DNA of 64,000 nt from assembly GCA_032768795.1 (NCBI GenBank), contig CP136494.1:62001-126000 (forward strand). The letters are read 5' to 3'. Source of the DNA: Tremella fuciformis. Its lineage: Eukaryota > Basidiomycota > Tremellomycetes > Tremellales > Tremellaceae. This document shows, piece by piece, positions 12,769 through 21,950 of this stretch (the stretch's first letter is position 1; each line of letters begins with the position of its first letter). The notes beneath the pieces were generated by a model. That model saw nothing but the letters and a program-made list of their open reading frames with translations. It searched no databases and had not been told where the DNA came from. The translations under genes were made by a program, and so were the position numbers.

Positions 12769-13203
12769 TGTCACGACGGCCACGCCCTCGACGACCTACG
12801 CACGTGACCGACACCTCTCACGTGGCCGACACGTGACCTACCTCGGGCTGGAGAACCTCGACGAGGGAGTAGACGTTGGATGAACGCGCGACGACGGGAG
12901 GCAGGCGCAGAGTCATATAGGATGCCCCGGGCGCCCGTCGTAGTTCTTCAGCACTCTCTGATTGAGTCTCATGGATCACCATTGACGATCTCACTCTCTC
13001 CGTGGCACGCAGCGTGGCTGAGTCGCACTCACGCTGTATCCTCGACGACCTTGTTACCTCGACGACCTTGTAACCTCGACGAGGATCCAACCTCGACGAG
13101 GATCCTACCTCGACATCCTCGTTTCTACCCCTTTATCCTTTATTCTTGACTCTGATATTGTGCGAGAGGGCCTCTGCCAACGGGAGAGCGCAGCATCGTG
13201 ACA
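12769..13203 (+). repeat. Gypsy-A 5' LTR (LTR-A)
   Basis: TGTCACGACGG...GCATCGTGACA, 435 bp, hexanucleotide inverted termini. It contains two copies of a 17 bp unit with the palindromic core CCTCGACGAGG near 13070-13110. A CATATA stretch near 12914 is a possible TATA element. Confidence 0.96.
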
Positions 13204-13213
13204 GTATCAGAGA
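13204..13213 (+). other. Primer-binding-site-like sequence
   Basis: GTATCAGAGA directly follows the 5' LTR. Many LTR elements carry TGGTATCAGAG here, complementary to the 3' end of initiator tRNA-Met. The TGG expected from the CCA end is replaced by ACA of the LTR terminus, so priming by this tRNA is only suggested. Confidence 0.5.
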
Positions 13214-13365
13214 GTGCTATTACCTCTTCGCACAACCACGCACACCCGGGGCATATGCCCATCGAGACTCGACGTTCGACATCACTCAACCCGAACCACG
13301 AGCACCAAGCTTTACCACAGTCCCTTCGTCTTCCTCCTGCTAGCCGGTCTAGCACACCCAACAAC

Positions 13366-14334
13366 ATGGCGGATCAGGCTTCCCTCGCTCAGATCCTGCA
13401 ACAGCTCGTTGCCATCGAGGCTCGACGAGCCAACTCCCCCGCTCCCTCGACCAACGCATCATCGAGCGAGCCAAAGGCCAACCCGCCCGACACTTTCGAT
13501 GGCTCAAAGCCGGAGAAACTCGAAGGATTCCTCATGCAATGTAACATCGTCTTTCGGCTACAGCCTTCGAAGTTCACAGAGGAGTCCAAGGTCATTTACG
13601 CCATCTCCTTTCTCAGAGGATTCGTTCAGGACGCTATCCAACCTCTCGCGTCGGGAGACGAGCTCGACGAGAAGATCAGTAGCTTCCAGAGGCTGTCGAA
13701 ATACTTGAGGGACAACTTCGGAGACCCCGACATCAAGGGGACCGCTCAGAGGCGATACTTCGACTTGAAGCAGACCGGATCAGCGGCAGAGTACTTCGCG
13801 AAGCTTAGGGAGTACCTGGCGGTCTTGGGATGGGAAGCCAACGAGCAAGCTAGAGCTAGGGCGCTCGAGGGCCTCTCAGACAATCTTCGAGACGAGGTTG
13901 CTCGGACCACAGTGGAGCTGGAGACCTTCGGAGAGCTTCAGTCCTATGTCATCAAGTTGGACAACAGGCTCAGAGCAAGGGAGGCTGAGAAGAAGGCAGA
14001 GGTCAAGCGGTACGAAGAAGCTCGACGACGACCAGCCCCGACTACCCAGCAGCAAGCTGCTCTCCCTGCCTCGTCGACCTACCGACCTCTCCCGCCGATC
14101 CCGTCGACGCGTCCATCGCCAGCCCCTAGTGGCCCGCCTGGTTTCAGGTCAACGCCTCCTGGAGGTCTCGACCCTGCCGAACGTCAGAGGAGGAACGAGC
14201 AGCGCCTCTGTTTCCGATGCGGCGGAGTCGGTCATTTCGCCAACGCCTGTGTTCCCGGGCAACGACCTCCCGTTCCTCGAGGCAGCCCTGCACCCGGCCG
14301 ACCTATCGTCAAGCAGGAGGACCCAAAAGCTTGA
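13366..14334 (+). CDS. Gypsy-A gag polyprotein
   Basis: Capsid/nucleocapsid protein that packages element RNA in cytoplasmic virus-like particles, 322 residues from ATG 13366. The frame is open upstream to 13198 and contains another in-frame ATG at 13257, so a longer start is possible. I chose 13366 because the retrotransposon-type gag N-terminus (MADQASLAQIL) starts there. Residues about 45-200 have the all-helical capsid pattern; then comes a Pro/Ser/Gln-rich linker. A CCHC zinc knuckle (CFRCGGVGHFANAC, spacing C-x2-C-x4-H-x4-C) lies near residues 284-297. The stop is two codons after the CCCAAAA slippery site. Confidence 0.93.
   Translation: MADQASLAQILQQLVAIEARRANSPAPSTNASSSEPKANPPDTFDGSKPEKLEGFLMQCNIVFRLQPSKFTEESKVIYAISFLRGFVQDAIQPLASGDELDEKISSFQRLSKYLRDNFGDPDIKGTAQRRYFDLKQTGSAAEYFAKLREYLAVLGWEANEQARARALEGLSDNLRDEVARTTVELETFGELQSYVIKLDNRLRAREAEKKAEVKRYEEARRRPAPTTQQQAALPASSTYRPLPPIPSTRPSPAPSGPPGFRSTPPGGLDPAERQRRNEQRLCFRCGGVGHFANACVPGQRPPVPRGSPAPGRPIVKQEDPKA
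14322..14328 (+). promoter_or_regulatory. -1 ribosomal frameshift site CCCAAAA
   Basis: In the gag frame the bases read C CCA AAA, a classical X XXY YYZ heptamer, and the gag TGA is at 14332-14334. Slipping back one base moves the ribosome into the pol frame, which is open across this point to 18314. The placement at the gag stop is as expected for gag-pol expression. I did not verify a downstream pseudoknot. Confidence 0.75.
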
Positions 14335-17300
14335 GGGACGCTGAGAACATACGAGAGGTCCAGCGGCCCCATCAAGACATCCTCTCGGCCACCTCCCCTC
14401 CCCATTCACCTCCCAACCCCCCTGTATCACAATCACCTTTAATCCCGAACCTCGACGAAGAAGCGAAAGATGAGAAGGCACTGGTTGCCACGGACGGAAT
14501 AGCTAGTGATGAGGAGGCATGCATTCGTGGTGAGGTTTGCTGTTTAGGCAGAGAGCAGGCTGTCGTGTCAGGAAGCGTCAATCAAGTCGACGGGGTGAAG
14601 GTGCTGCTCGACACCGGGGCCACTGGTAACTTCGTCGACTCTGTGTTCGTTGAACGGCATCACATCCCCTGTTACCCACTCCCTCGACCCCGGCAACTCC
14701 TCCTCTTTGACGGCAAACCAAGCTCAGCAGGACAAGTAGAAAAACGAGTGACGGGAACAGTAAAAGTCCTAGGCGGTGAAGGAAAGGAAGAGTTAGGTGT
14801 GACAACATTGGCAGGAGCGGACGTGGTGTTGGGATATGACTGGATGAAGGAGAACGGTGTGATATTGGATGCTGGAAGGAAGAAGGCGACAAGGAAGAGG
14901 ACAGGCGGGAAAGAGACGAACCAGGAGAACGGACCACAGAACCTCGACGAGGTCTCTCGACTATCAGGAACATTGGAGACCAAGGCGGAAAGGCGACAAG
15001 GTAGACGAAGGAGCAGGCGATCGAAGGCGAACAGCATTGAGCTCCCATTCAACCGATGGGAGCAGAACCAGGGAAATACAGTCGAGCTATGCGGCACAGT
15101 GACCGAGGAGTTGAGCGAGAAGGAGGCATATATCGACGTCCTACCCGACTATGACGAGTACGAACTCAGCCCAGAAGAGGAAGCAGCCGTGCAACATCTT
15201 GTCCCGGAGCGATATCACGAATACCTCGAGGTCTTCCATCCTCGACGAGGGGTAGAGACGCTTGCTCCAAGTAGAGAATACGACCTACGCATCACGCTTA
15301 AACCTGGAGCCGACCTACGAGTGGCCCCGCTGTATAGCCTGAACCCAGATCAGATGGATGCGCTCGACAAGTTGCTGGATCGAGAGAGAAAGGCTGGAAG
15401 GATTCGACCCTCGAACTCGCCCTATGGGTCACCAAGCTTCTTCGTACCAAAGAAGGCCCAAGGAGAACTGAGAATGGTTGTCGACTATCGCAAGCTCAAC
15501 GAGATGACGGTGCCAGACGCGTATCCGCTACCCCTGATATCCCAAGTGACCGACGACCTAGCCAAGTCGAGATACTACACGAAGCTCGACTTGCCGGGAG
15601 CATACCAGCTGCTCCGGATGGCTCCTGGACATGAGAAGTTCACAGCATTCCGTACCCCTCGAGGAATGTTCGAGTCACTGGTGGTGCGAGACGGACTTCG
15701 GAACGCGCCGAGCGTGTTCCAACACTTCTTGAACGAAGTCCTGCACGAATTCCTGGGAAAAGGGGTCATCATCTACATCGACGACATTCTCATCCATGCG
15801 GAGAACCTCGAGGAACTTAGGAGATTGACTAAGGCGGTGCTGGAGGCGTTGCGGAAGGCTGGACTGTTTGTGAAGGCGTCTAAGTCGGAGTTCGAGCAGA
15901 CTAAGGTGAAGTTCTTGGGCTTCATCATCTCGCACGAGGGCGTCGAGGCTGACAGTGGGTATGTCGAGGGTGTTCGCAATTTCCCTACCCCTCGAAACCT
16001 ACACGAAACTCGACGGTTCCTCGGTCTTGCGAGCTATTACCGACGCTTCGTACCGCAATTCTCCAAGCTCGCTGGGCCTCTCTCGCACCTCACAAGGAAG
16101 GATATCGACTTCCATTGGGGAGATGGACAGCAGTGGGCGTTCGAGGAGATCAAGAGGCGAATGAGCGAAGCACCAGTGATCGCTCACTTCAACCCGACGT
16201 TCGAGACTATCATCCAGACAGACGCCTCGGTCTACGGATGGGGGTTCATCATCTCGCAGGTGAACTCCTCGACAGGACAAGAACACCCTGTTGCAGTCGA
16301 GTCGGGTGCCTTCTCAGGAGCGGAGCTCAACTACACCACCACGGAGAAAGAGTTCCTCGCGATCGTCATGGCCTTCAAGCGGCGTCGGCATCTCCTTCTG
16401 CAGGTTACCTCGACGATCTTGACCGACCATCTCAACCTCACATACTGGATGGAGCCACAGAAACTCAGCCCTCGAGTTGCGAGATGGGTGGATACCCTAG
16501 CTGGCTTCTCATACAAGATCGTCTACCGACCAGGAACCAAGGCAGCCTACCCGGATGCATTATCGAGGAGAGCCGACTATATTCCACAGGGCAAGGACGC
16601 AGAACCAGAGCTAGTCCAAGCCCTGCCAAGCTTCGACAAGGAGAGTACGGCCACGTCCAGTCTGGGCTACATGTTGCAGGCGCTGGTGGAAGACGAAGAA
16701 GGAGGAGAAGACGAAGAAGGAGGAGAAGACGAAGAAGGAGAAGAAGACGAGGAAGGAGAATTGAGGGGATTGTCTCGAGGAGAATTGAAGGAAGGGCAGG
16801 GCGGAGATGAGGACTTGAAGGATACATTGGAGGAGCTTGGGGAGTTAAGAGGGGAGAAGAGGATTACGAAGGAGGAGAACCCAAGGGCATGGTCACTGGC
16901 AAAAAGACTGGGCCTCGACGAGGCAAGCAAGTTCAAGTTTGACGAGGATGGCCTACTCAGGATCAACGGGCGACTCTACATCCCGGACATCAGACAGGCA
17001 AGAGTAAAGGTCATGCGGGATCACCACGAGGGGCAATTGGCTGGACATCCTGGAGTTGCGAAGATGCTGGAGCTGGTTAGGAGGGAGTACTGTTGGTTGG
17101 GACTAAGACGGGATGTGGAGAAGTATGTGAGAGGGTGTGCAGTGTGTCAGCGGTGCAAACCGGTGCGTCAGCGTCCCCATGGACTGTTACACAGCCTGGA
17201 GATTGCTGACAGGCCATGGTCCTCGATATCCATGGACTTCATCGAGGAGCTTCCCGCCAGCTCGGGCTTCAACTCGATCCTTGTCGTCGTCGACCGGCTC

Positions 17301-18314
17301 ACCAAATGGGCTATCTTCATCCCTACGACAACTCGGCTCAACACGGCAGGCCTGGTCGACCTTGTCCTCGACAATGTGGTAGCGCAGCATGGGCTACCCA
17401 CGAGCATCATCTCGGATAGAGGAAGCAAGTTCACCAGCAAGCTGTGGGGGGCAATGTGCAACACCCTCGGCATCAAGGTCAGCCTCTCGACGGCCTTCCA
17501 CCCTCAGACGGATGGGCAGACAGAGAGGACAAATCAAGCTCTCGAGCAATACCTGAGGATCTTCTGCGACTACAAGCAAGACAACTGGGCTACCCTTCTC
17601 CAGCGGGCGGCGTTCGCGTACAACAACTCAATGCATTCGGCAATCATGATGACGCCGTTTGAAGCAAATTTCGGCTACGCCCCAAGGTGGGCAGAATCCA
17701 TCGTCGTCGAGGGAGAGGCTCGAGAGATCCCATCAGTCGTCGAGAAGTTTGCTTCGCTCGAGGAGGTGCACGCGTTGTGCAAGAAGAACATCGAGCTCGC
17801 CAATGAAGCATACGCTAGAGGGTATAATGCCAAGCATCAGGAGGCCCCCGAGATGAAGGTAGGGGACCAAGTGATGCTGTCGATGGAAAACATACAAACT
17901 CGACGACCCTCGAAGAAGCTCGACTTGAAATGGTGTGGACCCTACAGGATCATCGCAAAGGCGGGCAGCGCGTACAAGCTTGAGCTGCCCGACACAATGA
18001 AGGTCAATCCAGTCTTTTCGGTGGACCGACTCAAGGTATTCGAGCCACCGACGCTCCCAGGACAAACATACGATCCGCCAGGGCCTGTGGAAGTCGACGA
18101 GGAAGGGGAATCATTCGAGGTGAAGAGGATCATCGACTCGAGGAAAAGGAGAGGGCGATTGGAGTACAAGGTGGAGTGGCTCGGGTATGAGGGAACGGAT
18201 GAGGCGACGACATGGGAACCGGCAGGGAACATTGATGGAGCCTGGGCGAGCATTGAGAAGTTCCACAAGGAGAACCCGGAGAAGCCAGGAGGCCAAGCAG
18301 CAACCAGGGCCTAA
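14329..18314 (+). CDS. Gypsy-A pol polyprotein (PR-RT-RH-IN-chromodomain)
   Basis: About 1,328 residues after the frameshift, uninterrupted. Order by position: aspartic protease with DTGA near 14610; reverse transcriptase about 15340-15960 with the catalytic YIDD at 15774-15785; RNase H about 16200-16560 starting at QTDAS; an acidic linker of Asp/Glu/Gly repeats 16686-16770; integrase HHCC zinc domain about 17020-17160 and catalytic core with D (near 17233), D in ISDRGS (near 17410) and E in the NQALEQ segment (near 17545); and a C-terminal chromodomain about 18110-18280 (VEWLGY, WEP). One RT motif usually MPFGL reads VRDGL here, which might lower activity. Otherwise it looks functional. Expression depends on the CCCAAAA shift; the frame is also open upstream to 14217. 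Confidence 0.95.
16686..16770 (+). repeat. GAAGACGAAGAAGGAG coding repeat in pol
   Basis: Imperfect 15-18 bp repeats coding for Glu/Asp/Gly between RNase H and integrase. They probably form a flexible acidic spacer, and the length may vary between copies. Confidence 0.8.
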
Positions 18315-18437
18315 GTGAAGCAGCGACAGAGCATAGGCTGAGAAGCAGTGAGCGGTGAGAGACATACATGCGGCAAGATACAAGAGTCAAGACGGCAAAA
18401 GCAAGAAGCAAGAAGTAAGAGACAAGACAAGCTACGG

Positions 18438-20031
18438 TCAAGATGTTCCCTCGAGAAACTCCCCAAGTGTCAACTCGTCGAAGTTAACACCCAAGTCACC
18501 TGCGATGTCTCGCGCCCGTGAGATAAAGTAGGTACGCATCGGTGCTTGAGTCTCTCGGCGAGCGAAGTGACTCAATTGAAATAACTCTTGCCACCGGCGG
18601 TCTGGGGCAGAGGTCGAGGTCATTGGAGCGGGTGGTGGTGGTGTTGGCGGCGGTAGCTGCATCATGGGAGGGGGTGGAGACCAGTGAGAAGTCCTTGATG
18701 GTCCGGCTTGAGGTACAGGATCGAGTCCGCCATCCCCTAGCCAACCCGTGCCAGCGTCATCCATCGGTTCCGGAGCAGGGGGAGGGAGCGGGCTCAGCCT
18801 ACTCGTCGAGGTAGGATGCCCCGAGCGGAGCCTCTTGTGTGACAACGGTGACGAAATGGGCGAGGACGAAGAGCGAGCCCGACGTTTCTCTCTTCCCTTT
18901 CCCTTCCCTTTCTTCCCAGAAGCCTTGACCGTGCCCGCTAGGTCGATGTTGGCGAGGCCAGCAGCCAAGGTCGTCGACGTGGACCGGGCTGCAGCGAGTC
19001 GGCCGGAGCGTCGGGCGCCGGGCGTGACGGGCGAGGGAGACGTGCCGCGGGCGAAGGACACCTGACGGCGCCGTGCCGATGACGAGGGGCCAGGAGTTAC
19101 CGTGCCGAACGAGCAGGCCAGGGTGCCGCACGTTAAGCACTTCACTTTCTTGCCTTCCTCGACGATGCGACACGGGAGGTCGTCCGCGACACATGCCTCG
19201 CATCGCTCATCTCCCTCCAGGACTCGGATCGGCCGTGAACCCGCTTGTTGCTGAATGTCAGAGGATACCAAGTAGCTAACAATACTCACCCGGGCCCATG
19301 TCAGAGATCTGTTGTATCCCCGCTGTCCTCGGTCGGGGTAGTGGGAGCCTACTGATCAGTTTGGGCGAAGCTTGCAGACTTTACTCACCAAAGAATGAAC
19401 GGTCCAATGGCTCTGACTCCGGGACCGGCAGTCCCCATCCCTTCTTCACATAGTATGCCTCCTCGGAGGCATTTCGCGGGTCAAATCGCCGGCTAGGAGA
19501 AATCTCCTCCTCGGACAAGCTCGACGATGCCGGAGTGTCGGGCGCTAGCTCGTCCACATCAGCCTCTACATCCAACTCCTCCTCCCCCTCTTCCTGTGGG
19601 ACAGCCACGGCAGGCGCATCGCTGAGTAGCTCCGCAGCTTGTTCGTCGGGCGGTGGGATGGCTCCGACGGCGGGGAGTGGAACAGCCTCGTCGACTGTTG
19701 GGATGTCGGCAGTCGAGGCGGCTTGCGTGGGGGATGGGAAGGGGGTGCCTTCGGGTTGGGCGGTGCCGGCACGAGATGGGGATGGGTTGGACATCGAGTC
19801 GACACTGACAGTCTCAAATCGAGAATCGGTTTCTGTGCAGAGTGTTACTGACCCGTCTGAGTCAGAAGATGCCTCGTCTATAGTTGCCGTAGGGGTTGTA
19901 GGAGAAGGATAGGACAGCGCGTTGTCTAGAGAACTGCTGTCGAAGAGGATGTAGGGAGATGGAGGGGGCGAGCTTGTGGTGAAGGTGGATGCGTCGAGTG
20001 TTCTTGGTCTCGAGAGGTGTAGCCAGGGCAT
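18438..20031 (-). CDS. Antisense spliced gene inside Gypsy-A, Zn2Cys6-like protein
   Basis: Three exons on the minus strand: 20031-19389, 19351-19290 and 19250-18438. The introns are 37 and 39 nt with GTGAGT donors and CAG acceptors. Together they give 506 codons ending TGA/TAG-free to 18438, all phases consistent. The N-terminal part is acidic and Ser/Pro/Thr-rich. Exons 2-3 give a short conserved-looking block followed by six cysteines spaced C-x2-C-x6-C-x10-C-x2-C-x4-C, close to the fungal Zn2Cys6 binuclear cluster except for the short last spacing. Then come a Lys/Arg-rich stretch (KKGKGKGREKRR, a likely nuclear signal) and a Pro-rich tail. The gene sits between pol and the 3' LTR and points away from that LTR; a CATAAA lies about 70 bp upstream of the ATG. 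Function is unknown; a DNA-binding regulator is an inference. Exon 1 also exists in the copy at 57005-57563. Confidence 0.75.
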
Positions 20032-20284
20032 AAGGCGTGAGTTGAGGTTGATGGTGGGGATGAGAGCGCTGACGCCCTCTCCCCCCTCTGTTTATGTCGT
20101 TTTCGAGCATCCCGCGACATGGCGACGCCCTCGAGCAACACGAGGCTACCTCGACGACGGATTGGCAGTCCTTTCACCGTTTCCTTGACGACCGCTCGAC
20201 GACTTGTCGCCAGAGTTTCGCTCCCGTTACAAGCGACGTCATTCGACTGCTATCTCGACTCATGGATCGGCAATGCGGGTGTGC

Positions 20285-20285
<1 letters not shown>

Positions 20286-20324
<39 letters not shown>

Positions 20325-20325
20325 T
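20286..20325. repeat. (GACGAG)n microsatellite in Gypsy-A
   Basis: About six GACGAG units between the antisense gene and the 3' LTR. The copy near 57820 has only two or three units, so the tract length changes between copies. Confidence 0.85.
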
Positions 20326-20375
20326 GAAGGCTGGAGTGGATGGAGATAGCGCGTGTCTCGCAGGAGCTCGACTTC

Positions 20376-20389
20376 AAAGGTGGGCAGAG
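20376..20389 (+). other. Gypsy-A polypurine-like tract
   Basis: The purine-rich AAAGGTGGGCAGAG abuts the 3' LTR, where plus-strand DNA synthesis is primed. The truncated copy has AAAGGTGGTCAGAG in the same place. Confidence 0.65.
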
Positions 20390-20824
20390 TGTCACGACGG
20401 CCACGCCCTCGACGACCTACGCACGTGACCGACACCTCTCACGTGGCCGACACGTGACCTACCTCGGGCTGGAGAACCTCGACGAGGGAGTAGACGTTGG
20501 ATGAACGCGCGACGACGGGAGGCAGGCGCAGAGTCATATAGGATGCCCCGGGCGCCCGTCGTAGTTCTTCAGCACTCTCTGATTGAGTCTCATGGATCAC
20601 CATTGACGATCTCACTCTCTCCGTGGCACGCAGCGTGGCTGAGTCGCACTCACGCTGTATCCTCGACGACCTTGTTACCTCGACGACCTTGTAACCTCGA
20701 CGAGGATCCAACCTCGACGAGGATCCTACCTCGACATCCTCGTTTCTACCCCTTTATCCTTTATTCTTGACTCTGATATTGTGCGAGAGGGCCTCTGCCA
20801 ACGGGAGAGCGCAGCATCGTGACA
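20390..20824 (+). repeat. Gypsy-A 3' LTR (LTR-A)
   Basis: 435 bp, reading identical to the 5' LTR, followed by CATGG (20825-20829), the right target duplication. It could also serve as the upstream region for transcription of the minus-strand gene starting at 20031 (inference). Confidence 0.96.
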
Positions 20825-21058
20825 CATGGCAAGCACGGCGAGTCTCGAAGGGCTCCTTGCTGTCGACAAGAGCTGCGGTGACGACGGGACTTAGCTGTGC
20901 GAGAGATGCATCCTTTTGTCCGACGAATGCGGTAATTTCGCGTGGGTCGGTCTCGACGAGTCGTGGCGAGCTTTGGCGAGCGCCGACGAGTGCTCGACTC
21001 ACGTTCCTTTGGCTCGGTCTTGCTCGGTCTTGGTGCTGCTTCGGTGTCATTCGTGACA

Positions 21059-21461
21059 CAATGGCACACGGATCTATGTGACTGAGTTGCACTCCAACGT
21101 CATACGTGGTCAGATTCTTGGCCGTGACTACCATACAAACAAGTGCCTTATTCCCCGCATCAAGCTTGATTTCCCTCGATCGGCAAATCTTCCATTCACG
21201 CTTCGCCGTACTCGGTTCCCCATTCTCATAGGGCTGGCTCTTACAATCAATAAAGCCCAGGGTCAGTCACTTGCAACAATCGGTCTCTATCTGTCAAAGC
21301 CGGGCTTTACACATGGGCAATTATATGTTGGTCTGTCACGCGCACGCTTCAAGAATGGGCTGAAGGTGCTATTGGAGGAGTCTGAGCGCGGGAAGCGGGG
21401 AGAAACAGTGAACATTGTGTATAAGGACGCGTTGAGAGCAGCGTCCTTGGATCATACATAG
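21059..21461 (+). pseudogene. Helitron PIF1-like helicase, 3' part
   Basis: Continues the helicase interrupted at 12276. After the CAATG duplication the frame reads GTRIYVTEL and runs to the TAG at 21459-21461. It carries the C-terminal helicase motifs typical of PIF1 proteins: the RRTRFPI and LTINKAQGQS block (motif V) and GQLYVGLSRAR (motif VI). The end is intact, but the gene is not functional because of the frame breaks and insertions upstream. Confidence 0.88.
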
Positions 21462-21618
21462 TACTCTGTACCTAATTTGTAGCTAATTATCACGTAGAAT
21501 TGTATATAGTCTTGGCTGCGGGGACGCCTGTAGTTCAAGCTTTCATCATGCATGTGCTGGGGCCTCCACTGAATTAATACATTAATGCCCATTGACTCTA
21601 AATTTCACGACCCACTCG

Positions 21619-21648
21619 ACCCGTGAATTTCACGGGTGCGGACTCTAG
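21619..21648 (+). repeat. Helitron 3' terminus 1 (hairpin plus CTAG)
   Basis: Palindrome ACCCGTGAATTTCACGGGT at 21619-21637, then GCGGACT and CTAG, then host T. The preceding ~85 bases (from GTTCAAGCTTT at 21534) resemble the tail at 26216-26312. Confidence 0.85.
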
Positions 21649-21894
21649 TATCCCTGACATTGGTTCGCCAAAATCTCTATGTAGGTATGTCTCTGCTCCC
21701 GGTTACAGAGCAAGGCAGTCTCATAGCCTTTGAGCTTGATGCAGGACGCTTCCAGATGGGTCTCTTAGGCTCAGTACTCTCTCGTGAGGCTGTAGATGTG
21801 CTCACGCATGTATAAGACCGAGTTCTAGACGAGATCAGAGGCGTCAGAGAAGCATCCTTAAAGGGGGGTTGCCAATAAAGGGGGTGGGAGACGT

Positions 21895-21925
<31 letters not shown>

Positions 21926-21950
21926 GCTCTGTCATTCATTTCAAGTCGAG
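21649..21950. other. 5' flank of the nuclease-like gene
   Basis: It has a (CT)n tract at 21899-21925 just before the ATG, typical of pyrimidine-rich fungal promoter leaders. The sequence A|TC at 21650-21652 right after the Helitron end could also be the 5' end of a second Helitron (speculative). Confidence 0.4.

Larger units (their letters stand above)
12769..20824 (+). mobile_element. Gypsy-A: complete chromodomain Ty3/Gypsy retrotransposon
   Basis: An 8,056 bp element with two 435 bp LTRs (12769-13203 and 20390-20824) that read identical base for base by eye, flanked by the 5 bp target duplication CATGG (12764-12768 and 20825-20829). Order: LTR, tRNA primer site, gag, -1 shift, protease-RT-RNase H-integrase-chromodomain, a spliced gene on the opposite strand, purine tract, LTR. 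Identical LTRs mean recent insertion, because they are copied from one template. The chromodomain places it in the chromovirus branch, which tends to target heterochromatin. It lies inside solo LTR-B copy 1 and is the youngest layer of the nest. A 5'-truncated second copy is at 57005-58392. Confidence 0.96.
12277..21058 (+). mobile_element. Solo LTR-B copy 1, interrupted by Gypsy-A
   Basis: A 721 bp LTR (12277-12768 plus 20830-21058) with termini TGTCACG...CGTGACA, flanked by the 5 bp duplication CAATG. It has the same length and structure as solo LTR-B copy 2 at 44834-45554, which is uninterrupted and so confirms the limits. No internal region is present, so LTR-LTR recombination removed the body of the element before Gypsy-A inserted at CATGG. 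Joining the Helitron flanks after removing the LTR and one CAATG restores the helicase frame, so the target was a helicase gene. Confidence 0.92.
10375..21648 (+). mobile_element. 5'-truncated Helitron, interrupted by nested LTR elements
   Basis: The 3' part of an autonomous Helitron. It holds a PIF1-type helicase region at 10375-12276 that resumes at 21059-21461, then a 3' non-coding tail. The tail ends in a perfect palindromic hairpin (CCCGTG-AATTT-CACGGG, 21619-21637) 7 bp before CTAG at 21645-21648, followed by T. A short hairpin close to a terminal CTRR is the hallmark of Helitron 3' ends. The Rep (HUH) endonuclease half and the 5' TC end are not seen; recognisable sequence starts right after the C18 run. 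A solo LTR-B (12277-21058) carrying Gypsy-A (12769-20824) sits inside the helicase gene. Confidence 0.85.

Noticed and set aside
12880..13149. 89-codon frame, repeated at 20501 and 58018
   Set aside because: It is LTR-A sequence; recurrence reflects the repeat, not protein conservation.
16115..16810. 231-codon plus frame with a poly-Arg run
   Set aside because: Frame-shifted shadow of the pol RNase H and acidic linker.
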